Assembly (NCBI GenBank): GCA_947630755.1
Contig: CANRIU010000011.1
Location: 1-53,318, forward strand
Direction: 5' to 3'
Origin: an uncultured Oscillospiraceae bacterium
Lineage (GTDB): Bacteria; Bacillota; Clostridia; Oscillospirales; Oscillospiraceae
DNA: 53,318 bases
The notes below the pieces were generated by a model, which worked only from the letters and a program-made list of their open reading frames with translations, was not told the DNA's origin and searched no databases. Position 1 is the first letter of the stretch. Every line of letters begins with the position of its first letter. Of this stretch, positions 42,390-50,714 are shown in pieces. Made by a program: the position numbers and the translations under genes.

Positions 42390-44756
42390 TTACTTTATTT
42401 CCACTATGGTGACGCCGCTCTCGCCCTCGCCGAAACGACCCAGACGGTAGCTCTTCACCTGACGCGACCGCTTAAGGCAGTCGTGCACGGCCCTGCGCAG
42501 GACCCCGGTGCCCTTGCCGTGGATTATTGTCACCTCGTTCACATGGCGCATCTGGCAGCCGTCTATAAACCGCTCCACCAGCGCCACGGCCTCCTCCGCG
42601 GTCATGCCCCGGATGTCGAGCTCCGATTTCGCGCTCTCGGTGGACATGGGCACGGAGACGGAGGCGGGCTTAAATTTCACCTTCTCCGCCTTTGTCACCC
42701 GCACCTCGCTCTGCTTTGCGGTGACCTTCATTATCCCCGCCTGGAGCTGGAGGGTCCCGTCGGCGTTGACCTTCAATACCTGGGCCTTTGTGCCGATGGA
42801 GATTATCTCCACCGTGTCCCCCTCCACCGCGTCCCGGGTCCTCTCCCGCTCCACAGGGGCGGAGCGCTCCGGGGTCACCTTCTCCTGTGCCTCGTTGAGG
42901 TCCCGGCGCAGCGCCGCCTTTGCCTCGTTGAAGCGCTGCCAGTCGGTGTCCGACGCCGCCTCCCGGCGAAGCCGCTCTATCTCCCTGAACGCCTCGTCCG
43001 CGGCGTCCCTGGCCTGCTCGATTATCCTTTCCGCCTCGGCTCTGGCGTTTTTGGTGAATTTAAGCCGCTCCTCCTCCGCCTTTTTCCGCTCGCGCTCCGC
43101 TATCTCCAGATCGTCCCGGGCCCGGCGGAGGGCCTCCGCAGTCTCGGCCTTGCGCTCCTCGGAGGCCTTCCTGTTCTCCTCCAGCTTTGTAAGCGCCTCC
43201 TCGAAGTCCACGTCCCCCTTGTCCATGCGCCGGCGGGCGTCGTCGATAATGTGCCCCGGAAGGCCCAGCCGCTCGGATATGGCGAAGGCGTTGGACTTGC
43301 CGGGTATGCCCAGCAGCAGGCGGTATGTGGGCTTCAGGGTCTTTACGTCAAACTCGCAGGAGGCGTTCATGACCCCTCTCTCCGTCATGGCGTAAATCTT
43401 CAGCTCCGCGTAGTGGGTGGTGGCTGCGATGTGGGCGCCCACGCTCCTGGCGTACTCGATTATCGCCACGGCGAGAGCCGCGCCCTCGGTGGGGTCGGTG
43501 CCCGCGCCAAGCTCGTCAAAAAGCGCCAGCGTCCCCTCCCCGCACTCCTCCAAAATCCCCACGATGTTCGTCATGTGGGAGGAGAAGGTGGAGAGAGACT
43601 GCTCTATTGACTGCTCGTCGCCGATGTCGGCGAGGATCTTGTCAAAAAGCGGTATTACGCTCTCATCCCCGGCGGGTATGTGAAGCCCGCACTGGGCCAT
43701 GAGACAAAGCAGTCCCAGCGTCTTGAGGCTCACCGTCTTGCCGCCGGTGTTGGGCCCCGTAATGACAAGCGTATCAAAGTCCCCGCCCAGCTCGATGTCT
43801 ATCGGCACCGCCTCGGACTGCTTCAAAAGCGGGTGACGGGCCTTGTGGAGCCGCAGCACCCCGGAGTCCGACAGCTCCGGCTCCATGCAGTTCAGCTTAT
43901 AGCTCAGCTTCGCCTTGGCAAATATGAGGTCCAGCTGCACCAGCACGTTGTAGTCCAGGGCGATGTCCTCGGAGAAGTCCGACGCCTCGGCGGAGAGCTC
44001 CCGCAAAATGCGCTCTATCTCCCGCTCCTCCCGGGCGAGGAGCTCCCGGATCTCGTTATTTGCCTTCACGGCGCTCATGGGCTCGATGAACAGCGTCGCC
44101 CCGGAGGAGGATATGTCGTGGGTGAGCCCCGGCACGGCGCCCTTGTGCTCCGCCTTCACGGGAACCACATACCGCCCGTTTTTCATGGTTATTATTGGCT
44201 CCTGGAGGGCCTTTGCGTAGGTGGGGGATGTGATGATCTTCTGGAGCGCCTCCCGCACCCGGCTCCCCGCCACTCTCATCGCCCGGCGTATGTCCGCCAG
44301 CTCCGGCGAGGCGGAGTCCGCCAGCTCGTTTTCGCCGATGAGGGAGTTCGTTATCTTCTCCTCAAGGTACTTGTTCTGATGGAGGGACGAAAACAGATAC
44401 CCGATGGACCTGGCGCCGCTCTCGTCCCCGGAGGCGTAGGACATCGCCGCCCTCGCGGCCCTCAGCACCCCGGCTATGTCCGTGAGCTCCCGGGTGTTGA
44501 GCATCCCCCCTGCGTCGGCGCGCTTCAGGCTGTCACGGATGTCCTTGACACCGGAGAAGGACGGCGCGGAGTAGAGTGTCATCATGTCCCGGGCGTCGGT
44601 GGTCTCCCGGAGCCTGCGCTCCGCGTCCGCCCTGTCGAAGGTCGGCCGCAGGGCAAGTGCCGCCTCCTTCGCCCCGTCGGAGACAGCCTCCCCGGCAAGA
44701 AGCTCAAGCACGCTTGGAAGCTCAAGTATGTTCTGGGACTTTTCGTAAAGTGTCAT
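42390..44756 (-). CDS. mutS2: Endonuclease MutS2
   Basis: MutS2 of 788 residues. The MutS-type ATPase has Walker A ITGPNTGGKTVSLKT near 330 and FDELGAGTDPTEG. A long coiled coil (about 510-630) follows, then a KOW-like segment, and a C-terminal Smr nuclease domain with LDIRGMTAEEA and IIHGKGTGVLR. In Bacillus MutS2 acts on collided ribosomes; in other bacteria it suppresses recombination. No mutS is nearby. Confidence 0.96.
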   Translation of the reverse strand: MTLYEKSQNILELPSVLELLAGEAVSDGAKEAALALRPTFDRADAERRLRETTDARDMMTLYSAPSFSGVKDIRDSLKRADAGGMLNTRELTDIAGVLRAARAAMSYASGDESGARSIGYLFSSLHQNKYLEEKITNSLIGENELADSASPELADIRRAMRVAGSRVREALQKIITSPTYAKALQEPIITMKNGRYVVPVKAEHKGAVPGLTHDISSSGATLFIEPMSAVKANNEIRELLAREEREIERILRELSAEASDFSEDIALDYNVLVQLDLIFAKAKLSYKLNCMEPELSDSGVLRLHKARHPLLKQSEAVPIDIELGGDFDTLVITGPNTGGKTVSLKTLGLLCLMAQCGLHIPAGDESVIPLFDKILADIGDEQSIEQSLSTFSSHMTNIVGILEECGEGTLALFDELGAGTDPTEGAALAVAIIEYARSVGAHIAATTHYAELKIYAMTERGVMNASCEFDVKTLKPTYRLLLGIPGKSNAFAISERLGLPGHIIDDARRRMDKGDVDFEEALTKLEENRKASEERKAETAEALRRARDDLEIAERERKKAEEERLKFTKNARAEAERIIEQARDAADEAFREIERLRREAASDTDWQRFNEAKAALRRDLNEAQEKVTPERSAPVERERTRDAVEGDTVEIISIGTKAQVLKVNADGTLQLQAGIMKVTAKQSEVRVTKAEKVKFKPASVSVPMSTESAKSELDIRGMTAEEAVALVERFIDGCQMRHVNEVTIIHGKGTGVLRRAVHDCLKRSRQVKSYRLGRFGEGESGVTIVEIK

Positions 44757-44856
44757 GTCTCATCCCCCGCAGTTATAATTATTATGATTATACCCAGAAT
44801 ACCACACTTTCCCGTCTTTTTCAAGCCTTCTCCCAAATGCCCGTCTCCCCAGTCAA

Positions 44857-44973
44857 AAAACCGCCCCGCATATTGCGGGGCGGCAGCCTGTAAAAAATCA
44901 AATATATTTTTTTCGGCGGCATATGCGTCGAAAAAATCCCTTTTGTCGGAAAAGCCCGAAGGGCTTTTTCGAC
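44857..44973 (-). repeat. Composite 3'-end repeat, copy 2
   Basis: On the minus strand, right after the ABC permease stop, the order is: hairpin GTCGAAAAAGCCC/GGGCTTTTCCGAC (44944-44972), AAAAGGGATTTTTTC, a stem TTTTTTCG/CGAAAAAA around GCATATGC, then CAGGCTGCC and the terminator at 44861-44883. Copy 1 at 37565 shares the middle, and copy 3 at 51383 shares the first hairpin and the ATATTTGAT segment. Confidence 0.65.
44861..44883 (-). terminator. Terminator of the GntR-ABC operon
   Basis: CCGCCCCGCA pairs with TGCGGGGCGG across TAT and is followed on the minus strand by TTTTTTGAC. It separates the ABC operon from mutS2. Confidence 0.82.
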
Positions 44974-44975
44974 AG

Positions 44976-45773
44976 TTATTCAAGATTCAGCTTTTTTTGC
45001 AAAAAGTACGCGGTGATAAGGTAGCACGCCGCCCCGCCCGCCGTAATCAAGGCGCAGATGTAGGCGAAAATCAGCCTCCATGCGGACATGAAGTCGTCGA
45101 TATGAAGATCGAACCTTTCGGGCCGGATCCCCAGCACGATGTAGTTCACGCCGTATAGGAACAGGCACCAGAATATGAACATCACAACGAAGGTGACGAT
45201 GGAGAAGAGCATCTTCCTGCTGGCGAAGGAGTGCCCCACGGAGAGGGAGGCGTAGAAGCTCAGGCTCATGAGGATGGCGCTGAGCACAAGCATCACCAGC
45301 ACTTCCGTCAGAAGCTCCAGATTATTTATGTCCCCTAGCGTCTTTAAAAGCTCCCCCAGGGTCTGCCCCAGGGACTTTATGAAGCCCACATCCAGCGACA
45401 CCACTATCAGCGACAGCACCGCGCACAGCGCCGTTGCGGCGTACCAAAGCGTTGATACAATGACCTTGCTCCATATGTGTGTGTGGACGCTCACTGGCAG
45501 GGTGTGCATGATGTACCCCTCGTCCTTAAGGAGGTTATTGCGAAAGCGCATCGCCATCACATACACCGACACGAAGCCCAGGGCGAACAGTCCCACGCCG
45601 AAGATAATAACAACTATGCCGGAGATCAACACCAGCACCCCCGGAACGTCCTTTCCGTCCATGAACCGCAGTGCCAGATTCGCCATTGCCGACACAAGGA
45701 GCATCAGCCCCATCACCGGCAGCATCGTCACCGACGTCGCCCGCAGCTCATGGCGGATAAGCCTTCCTAACAT
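44976..45773 (-). CDS. ABC transporter permease
   Basis: Membrane protein of 265 residues with six predicted helices, partner of the ATPase directly upstream (7-base overlap). It resembles ABC-2 type permeases of YtrC/YtrD-like systems in layout, but no diagnostic motif was found. The regulator is of the YtrA type, so a cell-envelope stress or lantibiotic-response role is possible. Substrate unknown. Confidence 0.75.
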   Translation of the reverse strand: MLGRLIRHELRATSVTMLPVMGLMLLVSAMANLALRFMDGKDVPGVLVLISGIVVIIFGVGLFALGFVSVYVMAMRFRNNLLKDEGYIMHTLPVSVHTHIWSKVIVSTLWYAATALCAVLSLIVVSLDVGFIKSLGQTLGELLKTLGDINNLELLTEVLVMLVLSAILMSLSFYASLSVGHSFASRKMLFSIVTFVVMFIFWCLFLYGVNYIVLGIRPERFDLHIDDFMSAWRLIFAYICALITAGGAACYLITAYFLQKKLNLE

Positions 45774-46462
45774 TTGAACACCTCCCTGAAAACCATGTCC
45801 ACGCTCTTCCCGTGCCGCTCCCTCAGATCATCCGCCGATGACGCCAGCGCCACCCGGCCCTTGTTGAGGAAAACAACGTCGTCCAGCACCCGCTCCACGT
45901 CGGCGATGAGGTGCGTGGAGATTATGACGCTCGCCTCCGGGTTGTAGTTTGAAATGATCGTCTCCAGAATGTAGTCCCGGGCCGCCGGGTCAACACCCCC
46001 GATAGGCTCGTCCAAAAGGTACAGCTTCGCCCTGCGGGCCATCACCATGATGAGCTGCACCTTCTCCCGGCTGCCCTTTGACAGGTGCTTCAGCTTCTTC
46101 CCCGTGTCCAGCTCCAGGCGCTTGAGCATCTCCTCCGCCGCGGCCCGGTCAAAGTCGTCGTAGAAATCCGCGTAAAACCCCATAAGGTCCCGGGCGCTCA
46201 TCCAGTCCGGCAGGCACTGGCGCTCCGGCAGGAAGGAGATGAGCTTCTTCGTCTCCGTCCCCGGCTTTTTCCCGCCCACAAGTATCTCCCCGGAGCCTGG
46301 GGCGAGAAGCCCGTTCGCCAGCTTGATGAGTGTCGTCTTCCCCGAGCCGTTGGGCCCCAAAAGCCCCACTATCCGCCCGGACTCCACCTCCAGATCCACC
46401 GCCTCTAGGGCTGTCACCCGCCCGAAGGACTTGGTAAGTCCGGAGCATTTTAATATTGCCAC
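45767..46462 (-). CDS. ABC transporter ATP-binding protein (YtrB-like)
   Basis: ATPase of 231 residues. Walker A GPNGSGKTT is at 36-44, the signature is LSKGSREKVQL (LSKGS in place of LSGGQ, common in drug-export types), and Walker B is LYLLDEPIGGVD with the switch histidine in STHLIADVE. The start is GTG with GGAGG eight bases upstream. It lies between the GntR regulator and the permease and forms an exporter with the latter. Confidence 0.9.
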   Translation of the reverse strand: MAILKCSGLTKSFGRVTALEAVDLEVESGRIVGLLGPNGSGKTTLIKLANGLLAPGSGEILVGGKKPGTETKKLISFLPERQCLPDWMSARDLMGFYADFYDDFDRAAAEEMLKRLELDTGKKLKHLSKGSREKVQLIMVMARRAKLYLLDEPIGGVDPAARDYILETIISNYNPEASVIISTHLIADVERVLDDVVFLNKGRVALASSADDLRERHGKSVDMVFREVFKC

Positions 46463-46465
46463 CTT

Positions 46466-46840
46466 TCATTCCTCCTTTTTATCCGTGTCTACTAAATCAA
46501 TGAGCCCATGGAGCTCCTCCCGCTTAAAGCCCAGGGCCTCCATGGACGAGAGAAATTCCCTGACGCTCCTCCGGGCAAGCTCCCGGCGGACGCTGTCGAT
46601 AATGCCCCGGTCCTCCGTGACATACCTCCCCGAGGTGCGAATGGCGTACACAAGCCCCTCTCTCTCCAGCTCCGACAGCGCCCGCTGGAACGTGTTCGGG
46701 TTCACCCCGGCGGACACTGCCAGCTCCCGCACCGCCGGGAGCCTCTCCCCCGGTCCAAGCTCCCCGGAGGCGATGGACCGCTTCAGCTTCTCGACTATCT
46801 GTCCGTAAATCGGCCCACCGCTGTCAAAATTCCACTCCAT
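46466..46840 (-). CDS. GntR-family regulator, YtrA type
   Basis: Short GntR regulator of 124 residues. The winged helix (about 8-75: PIYGQIVEKLKRSIASGEL and VNPNTFQRALSELEREG) is followed by only about 50 residues, as in the YtrA subfamily, which lacks a large effector domain. It is the first gene of the operon with the ABC ATPase and permease. A 19-bp-arm palindrome overlaps its promoter, so it very likely represses its own operon. AGAAGGAGGTG is the ribosome site. Confidence 0.92.
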   Translation of the reverse strand: MEWNFDSGGPIYGQIVEKLKRSIASGELGPGERLPAVRELAVSAGVNPNTFQRALSELEREGLVYAIRTSGRYVTEDRGIIDSVRRELARRSVREFLSSMEALGFKREELHGLIDLVDTDKKEE

Positions 46841-46883
46841 CTCACACCTCCTTCTGTGCGCATTGTTTGAAGCTCTCGGTTTT

Positions 46884-46925
46884 AACTGTGTTATTGTATT
46901 AACCGCTTAATACAATAACACAGTT
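46884..46925. promoter_or_regulatory. Palindromic operator for the GntR regulator
   Basis: Perfect 19-bp arms, AACTGTGTTATTGTATTAA at 46884-46902 and its complement at 46907-46925, around CCGC. The site covers the -10 region of the operon promoter. YtrA-type regulators are known to use such long palindromes. Confidence 0.85.
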
Positions 46926-46940
46926 TATTGCCCCTGTCAA
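46912..46940 (-). promoter_or_regulatory. Promoter of the GntR-ABC operon
   Basis: TTGACA (46940-46935), 17-bp spacer, TATTGT (46917-46912). The -10 box lies within the right arm of the palindrome, so bound regulator would occlude RNA polymerase. Confidence 0.8.
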
Positions 46941-47010
46941 CCCCCTTTTATACTTTTCTCCAGAAAAAATCAAGGCATTTTGAGAAGCGCCGAGAAGCTG
47001 TTTCAACAAT

Positions 47011-47049
47011 CTGAAACCGACCTGTTGAAACTCAACAGGTCGGTTTCAG
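47011..47049. terminator. Long perfect hairpin in the 558-bp gap after the GntR promoter
   Basis: An 18-bp perfect stem CTGAAACCGACCTGTTGA with AAC loop, followed by TATTTTCGG on the plus strand. No gene reads into it from either side within the gap 46841-47398. It may be a stray terminator or part of the repeat-rich segment. Confidence 0.5.
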
Positions 47050-47256
47050 TATTTTCGGAAAAATTCCTTGAAGCTTTTTCACCATGGTAAACGCCCCGAT
47101 GACAGCGGTCATGCCCCTGTTTACACCCCGGACAAAAGGAAATTGTCAGGCGGGTAGTTCAACTTGGTCGACGATTTCATACCCTGATTCAAGGACACGA
47201 GAAAACTCTATTTTGCGTATATGGGTTGAAAATGGAACAAATGACGCCGCCATTTT

Positions 47257-47415
47257 ATACTATTCCCAGATAAAAATATCAATTTTTATCTGGGAAGGCC
47301 GTGCTACGCACAGCCCATTTAAGCGCTGGAAGCGCTTAAATGACGTCTCATACAAAACCTGACGCGCCTTCGGCGCTATAAAAAGTGCAAAGCACTTTTT
47401 AACAGGTTTTAGTAT
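47257..47415 (+). repeat. Three-hairpin structured repeat, copy B, with 3' junction
   Basis: ATACTA (47257-47262) is followed by a perfect 15-bp stem with ATCA loop (47263-47296), a 19-nt hairpin with TAC loop (47297-47315) and a perfect 12-bp stem with GGA loop (47316-47342). ACGTCTCATAC follows. These match copy A (5-101) in every length. Copy B continues into an 8-bp stem (47354-47361/47403-47410) enclosing hairpins GCGCC/GGCGC and AAAAAGTGC/GCACTTTTT, and ends in TAGTAT, the complement of its first six bases. Its right end overlaps the last codons of the 2H-phosphoesterase gene. Confidence 0.8.
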
Positions 47416-47827
47416 TACAGCATATTGGATGCAGATCCACGCCCGGCTTATACAGCAGCGTTGTATGAGGATACCAACTGTCCGTTTGTGTCCATTGGTT
47501 TAGGGATTTGTCATACGCTGCCGCAATGCGCCTGTGTACTTCTTCCAATAATCCTGCTCTTTCCGGAGATGCGACGATAATTGGCGCACTATCTAAAGTT
47601 CCTTCTAAAACCTCAATCTTTTTGTACTCCACGGTAAAAGGCGAAAGCCCCACAAATAGATGCTTACAGAATTGCATAAATTCCGTCTCATTATCTCCAA
47701 TGTAAGTGGCAAGCGTAATATGACCATGCAACGGATTTGAAGGTGTAAAATCAGAAAATGCATTTCTTTGTATCGCCGCAAGCGTTCCTGTAGCGAGTTC
47801 ATCAAGTTTTGCGATAACACACAGCAT
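47399..47827 (-). CDS. 2'-5' RNA ligase-like 2H phosphoesterase, 3' end replaced by a repeat
   Basis: Protein of 142 residues with the two HxT motifs of the 2H phosphoesterase family: GHITLA near 35 and PHTTLLY near 120. The family acts on 2',3'-cyclic or 2'-5' nucleotide ends. The last codons (NTKTC) and the stop lie in the right end of repeat copy B, so the reading frame probably ends earlier than its homologues. The gene is clearly richer in A and T than its neighbours, a sign of transfer. GAGG lies ten bases before the ATG. Activity is uncertain given the clipped end, though both catalytic motifs remain. Confidence 0.7.
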   Translation of the reverse strand: MLCVIAKLDELATGTLAAIQRNAFSDFTPSNPLHGHITLATYIGDNETEFMQFCKHLFVGLSPFTVEYKKIEVLEGTLDSAPIIVASPERAGLLEEVHRRIAAAYDKSLNQWTQTDSWYPHTTLLYKPGVDLHPICCNTKTC

Positions 47828-47879
47828 GGTGAATTTTCCTCAAACAATCCCGAGTATTCGAGCTATACTAATATTTTAA

Positions 47880-48123
47880 CACACAGGCCAGACGGTTTCA
47901 TAATGTCACTTGTCTTCTAAGTGCGCACTTACTCACCATCGACAGGGCCGGCAGTCGTGCGCTCGACCAGGGGGACACTCCAGCGGGCCTTGTCCCTGCT
48001 GGCAGCACCGGGCCGGGAGGTTGTCAAGGGATCGGCTCCTCCTTGCCTACGGCACCCTTGACAGCTTCCCGACCCTTTTCAGAATGTGAGCTTTTGGGTG
48101 AAAGACCCCTTGACAAATCGTTT
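47880..48123. other. Non-coding, possibly mobile-element-derived stretch
   Basis: The 332-bp gap 47828-48159 has no convincing gene. It holds a 12-base palindrome AAGTGCGCACTT (47919-47930) and a 21-base imperfect inverted repeat (48010-48030 with 48055-48075, 18 of 21 matching). Base composition switches sharply from AT-rich to GC-rich near 47935. It may be a remnant of an integrative element; this is inference. Confidence 0.4.
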
Positions 48124-48163
48124 GTGACGGGAGTTGAACCGATGCGGGTTCGGCTCCCGTCAC
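48124..48163 (-). terminator. Bulged hairpin over the M56 gene stop
   Basis: GTGACGGGAG (48124-48133) pairs with CTCCCGTCAC (48154-48163), with an inner GAACC/GGTTC stem. The stem includes the stop codon of the M56 protein. It lacks a strong T run, so it may be a weak terminator or an RNA-stabilising 3' end. Confidence 0.5.
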
Positions 48164-50220
48164 CTTAACCCCTTTATATACTCCATGAGCTCCGCATCCA
48201 CCACCCCGAACAGGCCGTCATAATAGATGATGCTTGACTCATAGGAGAAAAAGCAGGTGACGCCCGTGCGGTTTAATGTAAACTCCCCGTCGAAGGTGAA
48301 GGGCCGCCTGTTTGCCGCGTCGTCAGGTGTAATGTCGGTTATCTGCCCGAGGATATACTCAAGCTCCTCCCCCTGTTCCGGTGTGAGCTCATATGCGGCG
48401 GCGGTTACCGGAGCGGAGTCCACCCCCTCCCGGAAGGGCCGTTCGTAAAACGTCGCGCTGCCGCCCATCATCTCCCGCCCGCCCATGAGCTGGATGAGAA
48501 TCCACCCGGCGGGGTAGTCACGGCGAAGAGCGCTGTCGGAGCAGTCCTCCATCCGGTGAAGGGTGACATACTTATAAAAGTTGAACCAGTCGTTCCCACC
48601 CACATTGTCCGGGTCCACCCACTCCACCTCGAACTCGAAATTGAAGCCCTCGATGTCGTCGATTATCCTCTCGCACACCTCCCAGAGGATGTCCGCCCGG
48701 AGGCCCTCCGCCCCCTCAAGGAGCAGAGTGAGGCCCCAGCTCAGCGTCTCCTCCCCGCCGGAGACGAGAAGGTCAAACTCACTCTGGTGCGCCGCGATAA
48801 GGCTCTCCGCGCTGTCCCCCGGGCCGCCGGACTCTATTTTCAAAAGAAGCTCCATCGCCTCATCAGGCGCGGCATCATTTCCCTCCGTCTCGGTAAGCCT
48901 CACCACGGCGAGCACCCGGGAGTCGTCGGAGAAGTAATCCGTCTCCCCCTCGGCGTCATAGTAGCCCACCACCATGTAGAGGGAGCCGTCCCTTTGCTGG
49001 AGGAGGATGTACTGCCTGTCGCCGCTTACAGCCCGCCAGGCGTACCGGTTTTGGCGGCAGAGCCTCTTAATTGGTCCGCGCCCGTCGCTGTCCCCGGGGA
49101 AAATGTGGTCAAGGATGGCGCTCGTCACGCTGAAATCCTCAAATCTCCCCGCCTTCTCCCCCTCGGGGCCGATAAGCAGCTCCATATCTGAGGCAAGGCT
49201 GAAGCTCTCCTCCGCCCCCTCGCCGTAAATTATCTCCGCCGGGCGGTAGGTCGCGCCGAAGGGGCTTTGAAGCTCTATTACGGGGTCCGTCATGAGGAAC
49301 ACGGCGGCGGCAGCTATGGCAGCGACGGCGGCGAGGACCGCCCAGAGCCCGGGCTTTTTGAAGCTCATCACCGCCCTGATCCGCGCCTTCACCCCGGTCT
49401 CCCCGAAGGCCAGAGGGCAGGGCGCCACACGTCGGCGGCGGACGGCGCAGCATAAAAGCGCCTCGGAGTAACCCTGCCGATCCTCGAGGGACATATCCCG
49501 GCATACCCTCTCGTCGCAGGCAGCCTCCAAATCCCGGCAAAAGAGGACGTAGGCCATCCAGACAAGCGGGTCAAAGCAGTACACCGTCAAAATAAGATAC
49601 CCTAGGGGCTTCCACAGGTGGTGGAGCCCCCTTATGTGCGCCCTCTCGTGGGCGAGGACGTACTCCGTCTCCACCTCTGTGAGGTAAGTCGGCAGGTATA
49701 CGGTGGGCCTCAGTATCCCAAGCACGAAGGGCGTGTCGATAAATTCACAGCGCTTCACGCCCTTCTCCACCAGCACCGCTGCGGCGACGCGCCGTCTCAG
49801 CCGAAAACAGCTCCACAGCGCGTAAGCCGTCATTCCCAGCGCCCCGGCGGCCCAGAGTATCCCCGCCCCCTCGCTGACGACGAGCGCCCTGTCCGGAGTC
49901 GCGGGCATGGGAATGTTCCCCTCCCCGCCCGAGACCGGAAGCCCGGTATTTATGCTGTAATTCGGGCTGTACCCGCCACCGACCCTGTCGGCGGCGTATA
50001 TCACCCCCACGGGCAGCGTCTCCCGGCTGGGGACGAGGCTCGCGGGGCTCTCCGGCAGCGCCGGGCACAATAGTCTCACCGCCGCAAGCGCCCAGAGAAG
50101 GCAGATATACCGCTTCGGCGCCCGCCTCAGCACCAGCCGCAAAACCGCCACTGCCAAAATGAGCCACCCCGCGGCGATGGAAATGTTCACCAGCCGCAGA
50201 AAAATCTCACCCGGGCTCAT
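48160..50220 (-). CDS. BlaR1/MecR1-like M56 membrane metallopeptidase
   Basis: Signal-transducing zinc protease of 686 residues from the ATG at 50220 (GGAGG nine bases upstream). A GTG three codons earlier overlaps the blaI stop and is the alternative. Membrane helices flank the M56 protease core: the zinc motif HERAH is at 191-195 and the third ligand E232 is in RDLEAACDERV. FGETGVKARIRAVMSFKKP precedes the last helix (about 290-307). The remaining about 375 residues are extracytoplasmic but show no penicillin-binding SxxK domain, so the inducer is probably not a beta-lactam. It would cleave or inactivate the BlaI-type repressor encoded just upstream. Confidence 0.88.
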   Translation of the reverse strand: MSPGEIFLRLVNISIAAGWLILAVAVLRLVLRRAPKRYICLLWALAAVRLLCPALPESPASLVPSRETLPVGVIYAADRVGGGYSPNYSINTGLPVSGGEGNIPMPATPDRALVVSEGAGILWAAGALGMTAYALWSCFRLRRRVAAAVLVEKGVKRCEFIDTPFVLGILRPTVYLPTYLTEVETEYVLAHERAHIRGLHHLWKPLGYLILTVYCFDPLVWMAYVLFCRDLEAACDERVCRDMSLEDRQGYSEALLCCAVRRRRVAPCPLAFGETGVKARIRAVMSFKKPGLWAVLAAVAAIAAAAVFLMTDPVIELQSPFGATYRPAEIIYGEGAEESFSLASDMELLIGPEGEKAGRFEDFSVTSAILDHIFPGDSDGRGPIKRLCRQNRYAWRAVSGDRQYILLQQRDGSLYMVVGYYDAEGETDYFSDDSRVLAVVRLTETEGNDAAPDEAMELLLKIESGGPGDSAESLIAAHQSEFDLLVSGGEETLSWGLTLLLEGAEGLRADILWEVCERIIDDIEGFNFEFEVEWVDPDNVGGNDWFNFYKYVTLHRMEDCSDSALRRDYPAGWILIQLMGGREMMGGSATFYERPFREGVDSAPVTAAAYELTPEQGEELEYILGQITDITPDDAANRRPFTFDGEFTLNRTGVTCFFSYESSIIYYDGLFGVVDAELMEYIKGLR

Positions 50221-50225
50221 GCCTC

Positions 50226-50576
50226 TCACCTCCCGATTATCCTGCGTATCTCGGCGATCTGCTCCTCCGTGAGCTCCTCCCGCCGCCCCAGCGCCGCGAT
50301 GAAGGAGGGCAGCGAACCCTCAAAGGTCTTTTCCACGAGCTCGTCCATCTGGGCAAGCTGCACCTGCTCCTTTGTGACAAGGCTCGTCACCGTGGCATTC
50401 TCGTTTTTCACCACTCCCCTGTCGGACAGGCGCTTTATCACCGTGTAGGTGGTGGTCCGGCTCCAGCCCAGCTCCTTTGCGCAGATTTTCGCCAGCGCGG
50501 TGCTGTTTATGGGCTCCTCCCGCCACAAAATGAGGCAGAATCGGTACTCGCTCTCAAATATCTTCGGTGTGTCCAT
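50226..50576 (-). CDS. blaI: BlaI/MecI-family repressor
   Basis: Winged-helix repressor of 116 residues from the ATG at 50576, with GGGGGAAATTTT upstream; an ATG six codons earlier precedes that site. INSTALAKICAKELGWSRTTTYTVIKRLSDRG is the recognition region and the C-terminal helices (about 75-116) serve dimerisation. It is co-transcribed with the M56 sensor. Two dyads in its promoter are the probable binding sites. No beta-lactamase gene is adjacent; the rest of its regulon lies elsewhere. Confidence 0.93.
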   Translation of the reverse strand: MDTPKIFESEYRFCLILWREEPINSTALAKICAKELGWSRTTTYTVIKRLSDRGVVKNENATVTSLVTKEQVQLAQMDELVEKTFEGSLPSFIAALGRREELTEEQIAEIRRIIGR

Positions 50577-50597
50577 AAAATTTCCCCCAGTCATTGT

Positions 50598-50641
50598 ACG
50601 TCTAATGCGTTAGACTGAATATAGTCTAACGCATTAGACGT
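50598..50641. promoter_or_regulatory. Double BlaI operator
   Basis: Two dyads, GTCTAATGCGTTAGAC (50600-50615) and GTCTAACGCATTAGAC (50624-50639), lie 24 bp centre to centre. Together they form a larger perfect palindrome of 19-bp arms about GAATAT. They cover the spacer and start region of the blaI promoter. Confidence 0.88.
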
Positions 50642-50651
50642 ATTTTGTCAA
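50623..50651 (-). promoter_or_regulatory. Promoter of blaI-M56
   Basis: TTGACA (50651-50646), 17-bp spacer, TAGACT (50628-50623). One BlaI dyad fills the spacer and overlaps the -10 box; the other covers the start site. Confidence 0.75.
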
Positions 50652-50714
50652 GGGGAAAGTGTAAATTTCTCACTCCCGGCAGAAAAAATTGTCAGGGAAA
50701 AGCACAAGCGCTCT

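Noticed and set aside
47084-47362. 92-codon open frame on the plus strand before the 2H gene
   Set aside because: It runs through repeat copy B and has no ribosome site or known domain. It could be a gene remnant, but there is not enough support to call it.
46841-48159. CRISPR array or toxin-antitoxin module in the repeat-rich region
   Set aside because: The repeats are palindromic and irregularly spaced, with no equal spacers, and no small paired genes were found.
48124-48170. tRNA-like sequence (GGGTTCGGCTCCCG)
   Set aside because: A T-arm-like hairpin is visible but no matching D arm, anticodon arm or acceptor stem was found; the 10-bp hairpin explains it better.
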